A stretch of 33,672 nt of DNA from Candidatus Aminicenantota bacterium (lineage in GTDB: Bacteria > Acidobacteriota > Aminicenantia > Aminicenantales > Aminicenantaceae). The stretch's first letter is position 1. Every line of letters begins with the position of its first letter. Positions 1 to 7,371 of this stretch are shown in pieces. The notes below the pieces were generated by a model. That model was not told the origin of the DNA, ran no database searches, and saw only the letters and a program-made list of their open reading frames with translations. The DNA lies in assembly GCA_030603565.1 (NCBI GenBank), contig JAUVXM010000024.1, forward strand, positions 1 through 33,672. The letters are read 5' to 3'. The position numbers and the translations under genes were made by a program.

Positions 1-2
1 GA

Positions 3-140
3 GTAAAAAAATGGCGATTAAAATTAAAAATAAAAACAAGAAAAAAGTTTCAATAATCATTCTTGAAAAAATCTTGCATATCATTGAAAAGAAAATAATA
101 ATAAAAACATCGCCATTTTTTTATGAATAGGTCAGGTTAG
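3..140 (+). repeat. MITE-like repeat, copy 1, with 14-bp terminal inverted repeats
   Basis: A 138-bp AT-rich unit is repeated at 10426-10562 in the same orientation, with about 13 substitutions and one single-base indel over the core. Perfect 14-bp inverted ends (aaaaaaatggcgat at 5-18 and its reverse complement at 109-122) are visible here. The arrangement is that of a small non-autonomous element or hairpin-forming intergenic repeat. A 39-codon frame runs through it, but the differences between copies are nearly all amino-acid changing, so it is probably not coding. No transposase with matching ends is present in the window. Confidence 0.8.
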
Positions 141-276
141 ATAGCGATGAAATAGAAATAGAAGATAATTTGTTAAATAGTTTAAAAAGTTTTGTGGAAG
201 GCAACTAAACTATATTCGGCAAGGTAGCATGTCTTCCTAAGTGAACAAAAAATCTAATAATAGAGGGTGAAAAGTT

Positions 277-2355
277 ATGACTCGATCCATTAATTTTTTG
301 CTATTATTTTTCCTGCTGAATTTCTCTGCATATATTTGGGCTCAAGATCCAATAATGTATTGGGATTTTGAAAAAAACGTGAAAGGGACTTCCCTAGAAG
401 TGGTCAGTGGCTTGGCTGATGCATTGGAGGGTCATTTTATGGAAGCAGAAGGAGTTAAGGGTATTGGTATCAGGCTTGATGGTTTTACAACTTGTTTACG
501 CCGCGATGCTAAAAATACTAAAAGACCTGATGATGAGTTTACCATCGAGGCCTGGGTTGCATTAGGAAATTATCCCTGGAACTGGTGTCCTGTTCTAACC
601 ACAGAATCGCATGAGATCAGGGGTTATCGTTTGATGCTGGGCCCGCTTGGACAAGTATCATTACAAGGCGCAATTGATGAACAATGGGTGTCCTGCAGCA
701 GCGAACAAGAAGTTATGCCCCTACGTAATTGGATGCACATAACCGGTGTCTACCGGGCAAATAAAGAAATGGTTTTGTATCTTAACGGAAAGATCATAGC
801 TTCGATCCCTATTCAGGGAAAAATCCAATACTCCCGCAATTCTGAATGCCGGATCGGTATGGTAGCTGCTCCGGATAAACCTTCAGATATTCATCGTACC
901 TGGGGTACTATCGCAGCATATTATGGGATCGATGGTTTAATAGATGAAATTAAAGTCTATGAAAAAGCTCTGACAAAAGAACAAATTCTGAATAAATATA
1001 ATTCCGTTTCTATCAGTAAGGCTGATATCGCTCCCCGCAAATTACCCACAATAAAAAAACATCCGGGACGTTTTGGAGCTTTTTATACAAAACTGAAATA
1101 TTACCCTGGGTGGGATAATCTGTGGCCGGTTGAACAGGATCCTGATGTTGTTGTCTGTTTTGAAAATTCTCCGGTTAAACTTATATTTTGGCGGGGAATA
1201 CGATATGCTGCTTCCTGGGTTTCAGAGAATGAAAACTGGATGACAGACCAAAGCGTAGAAGCCTGGGAGCACGGAGAAAAAGACAGAGAAGGTTGTTTTG
1301 AACACATGCAAGACCGCCATTGCAGATTTTCTCATGTCCGCATAATTGAAAATACTGATGCAAGAGTTGTCGTACATTGGAGATATGCTCCTGTCAGCGC
1401 CTATAATAATACCTGGAGACCTGATCCTAAAACAGGCTGGGAATGCTGGATCGATGAATATTACTACATCTACCCGGATGCATCAGGTATCCGAAAAGTG
1501 TCCTGGAAAAAAGGCACTCTGGGCAATCCAAGGCAATTTCAGGAGACGCTGGCTTTATTGCATCCCGGGCAAAAAGTATCTGATCTATTGGAAAAAGATC
1601 TAGCTTATGTTTCAGACTATGACCATAACACCAGTAAAGTCATGTTTGTAGATGATCCGAACAGTCCTCCATATGGCCCTTTCAGCTGGGATAAGTCTTA
1701 CCCTTATACAATACAGCAATATAATTTCAAATCGGAGAACAAACCATTTATTTGTTTTGAGCCGGGAAATGAAATGTTCATAAAACATAGCAGACTCAGT
1801 TCTTATGAAAAAGCCAGAGGATGCAACCATTTTCCGGTTGGACAAGCGCGTTGTGACGGAAGGACCACAAGGATGTCAGACCGTCCCTCTCATTGCACTT
1901 CTTTTCCTATTTCTGATCCGGTTATTCATGAAAATGGTAACAGGTACTATTGGTGTGGTCTATACGGCATGAACAATATGGATCTTGATCAATTAATCCA
2001 AATGGGAAGGTCATGGGCTTTTGCCCCGGAATTAGCAGTTATTGGTTCCAGTACAGTATCCTTAGGTTATGACAGAAGCAGTAAATGTTATCAGTTGCAA
2101 AACAGCACAGAAAAACCCAATAAGATCGAGATCACAATAAACGGAAGCAAGGATTCTCCAATTATTAATCCTGCTTTTTACATTAGAAACTGGAATGCAG
2201 ATAGCGTTAAAGTGTTGGTGAACGGAGATGAGTTTAAGGATATGGAGGCGGGATTAATTCATAAACTTGAAGGAACAGATCTTCTTATATTTTTGCGGCT
2301 TAAAAATAATTCAAAAATGAGTATAAATATTATTGGGGATCAATTCCTTTCGTAA
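277..2355 (+). CDS. Exported LamG (concanavalin A-like) domain protein
   Basis: This 692-residue protein has an N-terminal signal peptide (hydrophobic stretch at residues 6-20, cleavage probably after the Ala-Gln near 22). Residues about 25-240 form a LamG/concanavalin A-like jelly roll, recognised from the opening YWDFE strand, the FTIEAWV strand, the W-x-H-I-T-G-V-Y strand with a following LYLNGK, and the closing GLIDEIKVYEKAL strand. The remaining 450 residues are rich in Trp, Tyr and Cys and I do not recognise them; a carbohydrate-active or surface-binding role is inference from LamG partners. The ATG at 277 follows a GAGGG ribosome site at 263-267. It stands alone, between the first repeat and a pseudogene. 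No catalytic motif was identified. Confidence 0.85.
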   Translation: MTRSINFLLLFFLLNFSAYIWAQDPIMYWDFEKNVKGTSLEVVSGLADALEGHFMEAEGVKGIGIRLDGFTTCLRRDAKNTKRPDDEFTIEAWVALGNYPWNWCPVLTTESHEIRGYRLMLGPLGQVSLQGAIDEQWVSCSSEQEVMPLRNWMHITGVYRANKEMVLYLNGKIIASIPIQGKIQYSRNSECRIGMVAAPDKPSDIHRTWGTIAAYYGIDGLIDEIKVYEKALTKEQILNKYNSVSISKADIAPRKLPTIKKHPGRFGAFYTKLKYYPGWDNLWPVEQDPDVVVCFENSPVKLIFWRGIRYAASWVSENENWMTDQSVEAWEHGEKDREGCFEHMQDRHCRFSHVRIIENTDARVVVHWRYAPVSAYNNTWRPDPKTGWECWIDEYYYIYPDASGIRKVSWKKGTLGNPRQFQETLALLHPGQKVSDLLEKDLAYVSDYDHNTSKVMFVDDPNSPPYGPFSWDKSYPYTIQQYNFKSENKPFICFEPGNEMFIKHSRLSSYEKARGCNHFPVGQARCDGRTTRMSDRPSHCTSFPISDPVIHENGNRYYWCGLYGMNNMDLDQLIQMGRSWAFAPELAVIGSSTVSLGYDRSSKCYQLQNSTEKPNKIEITINGSKDSPIINPAFYIRNWNADSVKVLVNGDEFKDMEAGLIHKLEGTDLLIFLRLKNNSKMSINIIGDQFLS

Positions 2356-2395
2356 AGTAAAACACAGATTTGACCCCACACAAAGGAGACCAAGC

Positions 2396-3062
2396 ATGAC
2401 AACTGAAAACCAACCACAACTCGATATACCTCAGCTGGTGCTGGATGCACACGAAAGATGCCTGGAACACCTATCGCCTACACCGCTTGAATACTCTCGG
2501 TATCTCAGCGAGAAGATCGAGGGTGAAGTGTGGCTCAAGTTAGACTCGATGCAGAGAACGGGTTCATTTAAGTTCCGGGGTGCCGTCAACAAGATTCTAT
2601 CGCTTTCCTGACCTAAATGCAGCCCTCTTTGCCTGCGGGGCCGGGGGATTGCTCACCGGTTCGGCAGGGTGGTTAAAATCCCTAAACCCAAAGATAGAAG
2701 CTTTTGGCGTTTCTCCAGAGAACTCCCCGGTGATGTATGAATCTATGCGAGCCAATAAAATAGTAGAGATGGAAACCTACCCAACCCTAGCTGACACCTG
2801 CGCCGGCGGCGTGGATCTAGACAGTATCACTCTCGATTTGTGCCGGCGATATGTGGACGAGATTATGCTAGTTACCGAAAAAGAGATTGAAACATCCATC
2901 CGCCTTTTGTTCGAGCAACATAGTCTGGTGGTTGAAGGTTCAGGCGCGCTAAGTGTTGGCGGCCTTCTCAAACGAAAAGAACACTTCAAAGGAAAGAAAG
3001 TGGTCGCAGTTGTTTGTGGGCGCAACATTCCTCTGGAACTGTTCAAACGCATTATTGCGTAA
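2396..3062 (+). pseudogene. Serine/threonine dehydratase family, internally deleted
   Basis: A good ribosome site (aaaggag) precedes the ATG at 2396. The first 71 codons match the N-terminus of fold-type II PLP enzymes of the threonine dehydratase/EutB-like group, including the PLP-lysine motif SFKFRGA (Lys59). The frame then stops at 2611. From about 2607, in another frame, the C-terminal half continues: PDL, a CGAGGLLTG phosphate-binding loop, SPENSPVMYES, an allosteric-like helical part and VVCGRNIPLELF, ending at 3062. Compared with intact relatives about 100 residues (roughly 300 bp) between the lysine region and the glycine loop are missing and the frame is shifted. It cannot make an active enzyme. 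It sits 40 bp after the LamG gene on the same strand. Confidence 0.85.
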
Positions 3063-3376
3063 ACACAAATCAACAAGCTGCCTTCGCCAGTGAAAACAAG
3101 GTATCCAACCCCATTTTGTCCCTCTGATCTATCTGGATATAAATATTATAAGAAAATACTGCGGTAAAATCACGATAAATTAGAAATAATCCACAATATT
3201 TAACAATCCCGGGGAGCCTATGTATGGCGACGATATCTTTTTTGTTAGAAGATCACATAAGTTGTTAAAAATCTCAAAAACGCCTCTTAGAATTCGTTTG
3301 AAAAATATTAATCCCCTTTATCCCCCTTGGGCAATCAAGGAGAACCTGAATAAGGAAGGCGTTCCGGGAAAAAAAA
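3063..3376. other. Intergenic region, no gene seen
   Basis: Between the pseudogene and the tRNA-Val fragment I see no convincing coding region. A frame at 3220-3435 lacks a ribosome site and ends by reading through the antisense of the tRNA fragment. A Pro/Tyr-rich patch around 3310-3330 comes from low-complexity T and C runs. Confidence 0.6.
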
Positions 3377-3419
3377 TGGTGGGCGATACTGGATTTGAAC
3401 CAGTGACTTCTACCGTGTG
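3377..3419 (-). repeat. tRNA-Val 3'-half fragment, probable attachment-site remnant
   Basis: These 43 nt match the 3' half of the intact tRNA-Val at 5498-5572, from the CCA end to the anticodon loop, in the same orientation. Identity stops abruptly in the anticodon loop at 3420. Only two bases differ (3390 and 3402), and they are paired partners in the T stem, so the stem stays complementary. A 3' tRNA piece displaced to the far side of an inserted segment is the usual result of tyrosine-recombinase integration into a tRNA gene. Just past it lies a short tandem motif, two copies of tttggtcaca, at about 3441-3462. Confidence 0.75.
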
Positions 3420-3525
3420 TAAAAGGAGTTCTTGACAAATTTTGGTCACAGTTTGGTCACAGTTTTTATCTCATAGCCCATCATTTTCGAGCCCGGCCCA
3501 TGCTGTATTTTATCATTGTAATAAA

Positions 3526-3541
3526 TTATCATTTATGATAA
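3526..3541. promoter_or_regulatory. Palindromic operator candidate of the AbiE operon
   Basis: The 16-bp sequence is a perfect dyad, ttatcat-tt-atgataa. It lies 9 bp before the ATG of the AbiEi gene, and its left part (tatcatt) is repeated directly at 3511-3517. AbiEi antitoxins are known to autorepress their operon by binding inverted repeats in the promoter, so this is a natural operator. No Shine-Dalgarno sequence stands between it and the ATG, so the mRNA may have a very short or absent leader. Confidence 0.6.
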
Positions 3542-3550
3542 GTTAATTGC

Positions 3551-4180
3551 ATGAAATGGAGTGAATTTCTCTACCAGTTTGCAGATCAACCTCTATTCCA
3601 TTCCTCTATGCTTCAAGTATTTAGGGAATCTCAGGCGTATCTCCGGGTTCAGCTTTCGCGCTGGGTTGATGCAAAAAAGCTTATACAGATCCGGAGAGGA
3701 TGGTATCTGATTGCTGAACCATACCGTTCCCGTGCAATTCCTCCCGCAGTGATCGCCAATAGAGTGGTAGCTCCATCCTACCTCTCGTTGGAATGGGCTC
3801 TTTCCTTCCATGGGATAATCCCAGAGGAAACTCCTAATACTACATCTGTCACTACAGCTCGTGCAGAAGATTTCCAAGCTGCCGGACGTCTTTTTATTTA
3901 CCGCCATATCAAGCCTAGTTATTTTAAGGGATATTCCAGAGTGAAGCACGATGACCATGAAATCTTGATCGCTTCGTCAGAAAAAGCTCTTTGGGATAAG
4001 CTTTATCTATATCTCCGCGGCCGCTGCTTTTCCATCCGATGGTTGGAAGGACTCCGTCTGCAAAATCTTGAGGAATTCAAACTTTCCCAATGGAAAGAGT
4101 ACACTATGATGAGTCCTTTAGCCTCTCTTCACCGAGCATCAAAACAGGTGGCTGACTATATTCAGGAGATTCGCCGTTGA
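3551..4180 (+). CDS. AbiEi-family antitoxin (type IV toxin-antitoxin)
   Basis: This 209-residue protein has the layout of AbiEi antitoxins. An N-terminal winged-helix DNA-binding domain (about residues 1-60, including LIQIRRGWYLI) is followed by the conserved segment PSYLSLEWALSFHGIIPE and a C-terminal domain with EKALWDKLYLYLRGR. Members bind their own promoter and neutralise the partner nucleotidyltransferase toxin without forming a stable complex. Its stop overlaps the toxin start by 4 nt (TTGA), so the pair is translationally coupled. A perfect palindrome just upstream is the likely autoregulatory site. The operon lies between the tRNA-Val fragment and the intact tRNA-Val, consistent with cargo of a decayed integrated element. 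Such systems can act in phage defence or element stabilisation; which applies here is not visible. Confidence 0.88.
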   Translation: MKWSEFLYQFADQPLFHSSMLQVFRESQAYLRVQLSRWVDAKKLIQIRRGWYLIAEPYRSRAIPPAVIANRVVAPSYLSLEWALSFHGIIPEETPNTTSVTTARAEDFQAAGRLFIYRHIKPSYFKGYSRVKHDDHEILIASSEKALWDKLYLYLRGRCFSIRWLEGLRLQNLEEFKLSQWKEYTMMSPLASLHRASKQVADYIQEIRR

Positions 4181-4974
4181 GAGACATTGCATTGCAGATT
4201 GCGAGTGAATCTAAAGGAAGGCAGAGACATGTCCTCCGAGAATACCTCCAGAATTACCTTCTTTTCTTGATGCAGAAGACGAAAATGAATGAATCCCTGT
4301 TTTTCGTTGGGGGGACAGCACTCCGTTTCCTTTACGGGATCCGCCGGTACTCTGAGGATCTCGATTTCACAGCAGGAAAGAAATGGATGAGTCCCAGCTT
4401 AAAGCTCTTTACAGATAAAATCGATCGTGAACTTGAAAGGGCGGGCTATGATATGACCATAAGCTTAAAAGATGATAAGACGGTACAACGTATGATGGTC
4501 CGATTCGCGGGATTGTTGTATGAGCTCGGCTTGTCCGGGCGGAAGAATGAGAATTTTTCTATTCACTTAGAAGTCGACTTGAATCCTCCTTTGGGTTGGA
4601 AGGAGGAAAGGACAGTTGTTAACATCCATCTTCCTGTTTTGATCCGACACTACGATCTACCCTCTGCCTTTGCCGGTAAGCTTGCAGCCATTTTGCTAAG
4701 ACCCTATACCAAAGGAAGGGATATTTTTGACCTTTTCTGGTTTAAATCTCGGTGGCGTAATTTGAAACCGAACCTAACTCTTTTGAATAATGCATTGAGG
4801 CAGCAAGGATCGAAATTAGAGCAGCTCGATGAAAGTAATTGGCTCCTGGTTGTCCGGAGCAAGATTGAAGCTTTGGATTGGCTCAGCGTTGAGGAAGATG
4901 TGGTACCCTTTTTAGAGGCTGAGGATGACCTAATAACTTTTTCTCGCGACTCCATCTTGACTCTTTTAACTTAA
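4177..4974 (+). CDS. AbiEii-family nucleotidyltransferase toxin
   Basis: This 265-residue protein has the AbiEii/DUF1814 nucleotidyltransferase signature: FVGGTALR at residues 43-50 and RYSEDLDF at 57-64, whose aspartates (Asp61, Asp63) are expected to bind the catalytic metal. A further conserved stretch, KLAAILLRPYTKGRDIFDLFW, lies near residue 170. Family members transfer nucleotides to RNA targets such as tRNA and halt growth until the antitoxin is restored. I chose the TTG at 4177 because it overlaps the antitoxin TGA, has an aggag ribosome site at about 4163-4167, and gives the usual N-terminal helix; the next in-frame ATG would remove that helix. The gene is full length with no frame damage, so the module is probably functional. 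Confidence 0.9.
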   Translation: MRDIALQIASESKGRQRHVLREYLQNYLLFLMQKTKMNESLFFVGGTALRFLYGIRRYSEDLDFTAGKKWMSPSLKLFTDKIDRELERAGYDMTISLKDDKTVQRMMVRFAGLLYELGLSGRKNENFSIHLEVDLNPPLGWKEERTVVNIHLPVLIRHYDLPSAFAGKLAAILLRPYTKGRDIFDLFWFKSRWRNLKPNLTLLNNALRQQGSKLEQLDESNWLLVVRSKIEALDWLSVEEDVVPFLEAEDDLITFSRDSILTLLT

Positions 4975-5210
4975 ATAACCAGTCTTAACACCAATCACTG
5001 CCACCTTGATATTCTCGGAGGTATGCTTCCGATTTAAATTCTCTCGTTTGACACAACTCTTTTGATTTACTTCTTTTATCGCACAGCTCTTTTGAATAAA
5101 ATCCACAAACTCCAGAGGCTATTGAGCTTGTTGTTAGAACTTTTCAATGTTGCCACAAGGGCTTACGCACCAATAACATAAATGAATTATAAAATTCTCC
5201 AATTTTGTGC
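4975..5210. other. Intergenic region, no gene seen
   Basis: This AT-rich stretch lies between the AbiE toxin and the promoter of the truncated exported gene. I see no open frame with a ribosome site, no RNA gene and no strong hairpin terminator. Confidence 0.5.
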
Positions 5211-5239
5211 TTGACAATTACGACATTATGTCGTATTCC
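5211..5239 (+). promoter_or_regulatory. Promoter with overlapping 17-bp palindromic operator
   Basis: A consensus -35 box TTGACA (5211-5216) is followed 17 bp later by a weaker -10 (TATTCC, 5234-5239). The spacer holds a perfect 17-bp palindrome, tacgacat-t-atgtcgta (5219-5235). A repressor bound there would block RNA polymerase. The ACGACA/TGTCGT half-sites resemble operators of BlaI/MecI/CopY-type winged-helix repressors, but that assignment is from memory and no such regulator is in the window. Confidence 0.6.
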
Positions 5240-5298
5240 AGCGTCAACCTTAAGGGGGCCGAGCATGAAGCACCCACAATTAAAAAGGATGTTTAAAA

Positions 5299-5519
5299 TG
5301 AAGGGTAGACTGGCTTTATTGTTTGTAGTAGTTTGCGCAGTGCTCGGAGGATCATCCGGGCTTTCCGCTCAAAAATTTCGTCTGGATATTCCTATTGTAA
5401 AATCAAACCGGCTGATTTCGATATCAATATTGGAGAATTTGAAGATTGTATTGGACTTGGATATGAATTTTAGTATCGCAAGTTATAGAAAAGAAAATGG
5501 TGGGCGATACAGGATTTGA
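5299..5519 (+). pseudogene. Truncated exported-protein gene abutting tRNA-Val
   Basis: From the ATG at 5299 (aaaagg ribosome site at about 5284-5289; the ATG at 5290 is an alternative) the frame encodes a clear signal peptide: positive start, LALLFVVVCAVLGG core, and an SGLSAQ cleavage site. About 45 mature residues follow, KFRLDIPIV onward, with a beta-strand-like pattern such as the start of an outer-membrane or periplasmic protein. The frame then runs into the antisense of the tRNA-Val 3' end and stops at 5519. The last seven or so residues are tRNA-encoded. I interpret it as the 5' remnant of a larger gene cut at the island boundary; a genuine 70-residue protein is less likely. Confidence 0.55.
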
Positions 5520-5572
5520 ACCTGTGACTTCTACCGTGTGAAGGTAGCACTCTTCCACTGAGTTAATCGCCC
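5498..5572 (-). tRNA. tRNA-Val (anticodon CAC)
   Basis: Read on the minus strand, the 75 nt fold into a complete cloverleaf. The acceptor stem is GGGCGAT/ATCGCCC, the D stem ACTC/GAGT, and the anticodon stem CTACC/GGTAG with loop TTCACAC (anticodon CAC, reading GTG). A 5-nt variable loop is followed by the T stem ACAGG/CCTGT with TTCAAAT loop. The discriminator is A and the CCA is encoded. A partial second copy of the 3' half lies at 3377-3419, marking this gene as an integration target. Confidence 0.95.
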
Positions 5573-5583
5573 AGCCCCCTTTA

Positions 5584-5612
5584 TTTTTATGCGATTTTTA
5601 CTCTGATGTCAA
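5584..5612 (-). promoter_or_regulatory. Sigma-70-type promoter of tRNA-Val
   Basis: On the minus strand TTGACA (5612-5607) is followed after 17 bp by TAAAAA (5589-5584). The expected start point is within a few bases of the tRNA 5' end at 5572, so the leader is very short. Confidence 0.55.
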
Positions 5613-5632
5613 TCTGTTTGGTCAACATATGA

Positions 5633-5661
5633 TTGACAAGATCTCTTTTTCGTTTTATAAA
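5633..5661 (+). promoter_or_regulatory. Near-consensus sigma-70 promoter giving a leaderless mRNA
   Basis: TTGACA (5633-5638), a 17-bp spacer and TATAAA (5656-5661) form a near-perfect promoter. The expected start site is about 5668, immediately before the GTG at 5669 that opens the zinc-ribbon gene. No Shine-Dalgarno sequence can fit, so translation would be leaderless. Confidence 0.7.
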
Positions 5662-5668
5662 TAAAACA

Positions 5669-7228
5669 GTGGCGATTAAAAAGTGTCCTTATTGTAAGGC
5701 AATGATTGATGATAGTGCAGAATTCTGCACTAACTGCGGAACCAAACTGCTTTTTCCCGAGGATGAACTGATCGAAGAGGACATCCCCGGAGAAAAAGTC
5801 CTGGAGGCGGATGTGAAAGAAAAAACTTCCAAACCGGCAAAAAAACGCAAACCAAGAAAAAAGAAAAGCGCTCTCAAGAAAAAGAAAGAAAAAGAGATAA
5901 AAGCAGCAGATACAGGTCAAGCAGAAGAAGTCGAGATCATTGACGATGAAAAAGAGATAAGCGAAGAAACGGAAATATCCGAGCCGTATGATAAAGTAGA
6001 GCCCTGGGATGTAGACGCAGAAGGCGAACCGGCAGCAGAGGGGGAAGACAAGGAACCGGAGGTAGTAGAAGAAAAATTAGATGCTGAGGAACCTGAGCCT
6101 GAAGAAGAAACAGAGAAAGAGGCAGAAGCTGAGCAGCTTGATCCGGATGAGGGGCCGGAGGAATTGGAGGAAGAGGAGCCGGCCGGTGAGGAATTAATCG
6201 ATGTAAATGAAGATATTTTTACTGAGGAAGATAAATCTGAAGAAGAGGAAGCAAATCTGCAGGCCGAAGAAGAAGATATTATCGATGAACCGGAAGAATC
6301 CCAACCTTCGGATGAAGAATGGGATGTTGATGATCATATAAAGGAAGTCGATACCGAAGAACTCTCTAATTTTGGAGAGGAAGAATTACCTGGAGAGCCC
6401 CCTGATGAAACAGAGGATGAAGCAGAAGAAGAATCACCTGAAGGCCCGGCGGATGAAATTATTGAGGAGCCTTCTGAAGAAGCAGAGGAAGAGATAATAG
6501 CTGAAGAGAAAGAAGAAAATGATGAGATGCTTTTTCCAGAGGAAATAATGAAAGAGCCCGGTACTGCAGACGAAGAGATCGATTTTAAGACCGAAGATCT
6601 GGAAAAGATGGTAGACCCTGCTGAAAAAGAAAAAGAAGATATAGAAAGTTTTTTAGATTCACTTAAAAAAGAACGTCAGGAGATAAAAGAAAAGGCCGCA
6701 GAAGAAGGAACAGGGGAAGAAGAAGACATCCCCCCCCGGGCGGCTGAAATAGAAGACAGCGGCTCTATGGAAAGTCCTTATGATGAAGAGGAGATCCCGG
6801 CCGAAATGCCCCAGGAGGCTGAAGACCTTTATGAAGACGAAGATAAACCGACAGAGGAGCCCCCCCAAGAAATAGAAACAGAATCAGCAGTTCCAGAAGC
6901 TATAGAACAGTCGTCTTTTGAATTTTCCGAGTACCCGTCAGAAGACAAGAAAAAAGAACGGCGGAAGTTCAAAGCAAAGCGGCCGCAGATCAAAATTCCT
7001 GCTGTGCTAAAGGCCCGTGTTTTTGATGGCTTGTTAATAGCTGCTTTCTGGTTTATTTCTGTCTGGGCAGCATCCTTACTTACTTCAGTCTCTGTATTTC
7101 AGTTGGTATCTGATTCTGTCCTGCCGACAGTTGCTTTCTTTATTATACTCCTGGCTATTTATTTTTTCTTTTTCTTGGTTTTTCTGAGGGAGACCCTGGG
7201 CAATTTGATCTTTTCTCAAAAAGACTGA
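5669..7228 (+). CDS. Zinc-ribbon protein with long acidic linker and C-terminal membrane domain
   Basis: The protein (519 residues from GTG 5669) begins with a zinc ribbon: CPYC (Cys6, Cys9) and CTNC (Cys20, Cys23). A Lys/Arg-rich patch (about 50-75) follows, then about 350 residues dominated by Glu and Asp with almost no hydrophobics, certainly disordered. A basic segment near 430 leads to two membrane helices (about 453-475 and 485-507) and a final ETLGNLIF motif. The R-x-x-D before the first helix and TLG after the last recall a shortened RDD domain. I chose GTG 5669 because a near-consensus promoter occupies the region of the earlier TTG at 5633. Function is unknown; the layout suggests a membrane-anchored protein with a cytoplasmic acidic arm. 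Confidence 0.75.
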   Translation: MAIKKCPYCKAMIDDSAEFCTNCGTKLLFPEDELIEEDIPGEKVLEADVKEKTSKPAKKRKPRKKKSALKKKKEKEIKAADTGQAEEVEIIDDEKEISEETEISEPYDKVEPWDVDAEGEPAAEGEDKEPEVVEEKLDAEEPEPEEETEKEAEAEQLDPDEGPEELEEEEPAGEELIDVNEDIFTEEDKSEEEEANLQAEEEDIIDEPEESQPSDEEWDVDDHIKEVDTEELSNFGEEELPGEPPDETEDEAEEESPEGPADEIIEEPSEEAEEEIIAEEKEENDEMLFPEEIMKEPGTADEEIDFKTEDLEKMVDPAEKEKEDIESFLDSLKKERQEIKEKAAEEGTGEEEDIPPRAAEIEDSGSMESPYDEEEIPAEMPQEAEDLYEDEDKPTEEPPQEIETESAVPEAIEQSSFEFSEYPSEDKKKERRKFKAKRPQIKIPAVLKARVFDGLLIAAFWFISVWAASLLTSVSVFQLVSDSVLPTVAFFIILLAIYFFFFLVFLRETLGNLIFSQKD

Positions 7229-7318
7229 CTGCCTGAATTATTTAGCTTTTATTTCTGTTACAATAAGGGCAAAAGAACAAACTATCTGTCTTCTTCAATA
7301 ACCTCGAATAGCGAAGAT

Positions 7319-7347
7319 TTGACAATCCTCACATATATCCTTATACT
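7319..7347 (+). promoter_or_regulatory. Promoter of the Phd/VapC operon with overlapping dyad
   Basis: TTGACA (7319-7324), 17 bp and TATACT (7342-7347) form a strong promoter. A dyad, cttata-cttggt-tataag (7340-7357), covers the -10 box and start region, where an antitoxin complex could repress. The ribosome site aagagg (7355-7360) follows directly. Confidence 0.65.
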
Positions 7348-7371
7348 TGGTTATAAGAGGTGACTATTAAG

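Noticed and set aside
11-130. 39-codon lysine-rich microprotein inside the first repeat, with a similar frame in copy 2
   Set aside because: Almost every substitution between copies changes the amino acid and the frame ends differ because of an indel; that fits a non-coding repeat, not a selected peptide.
3220-3435. 71-residue frame ending in GDTGFEPVTSTV
   Set aside because: That motif is the well-known artefact of translating the antisense of a tRNA T arm and anticodon loop; there is also no ribosome site.
5633-5668. TTG start adding 12 residues to the zinc-ribbon protein
   Set aside because: The TTG is the first codon of the -35 box of a near-consensus promoter whose start point lies at about 5668, so this part is unlikely to be transcribed.
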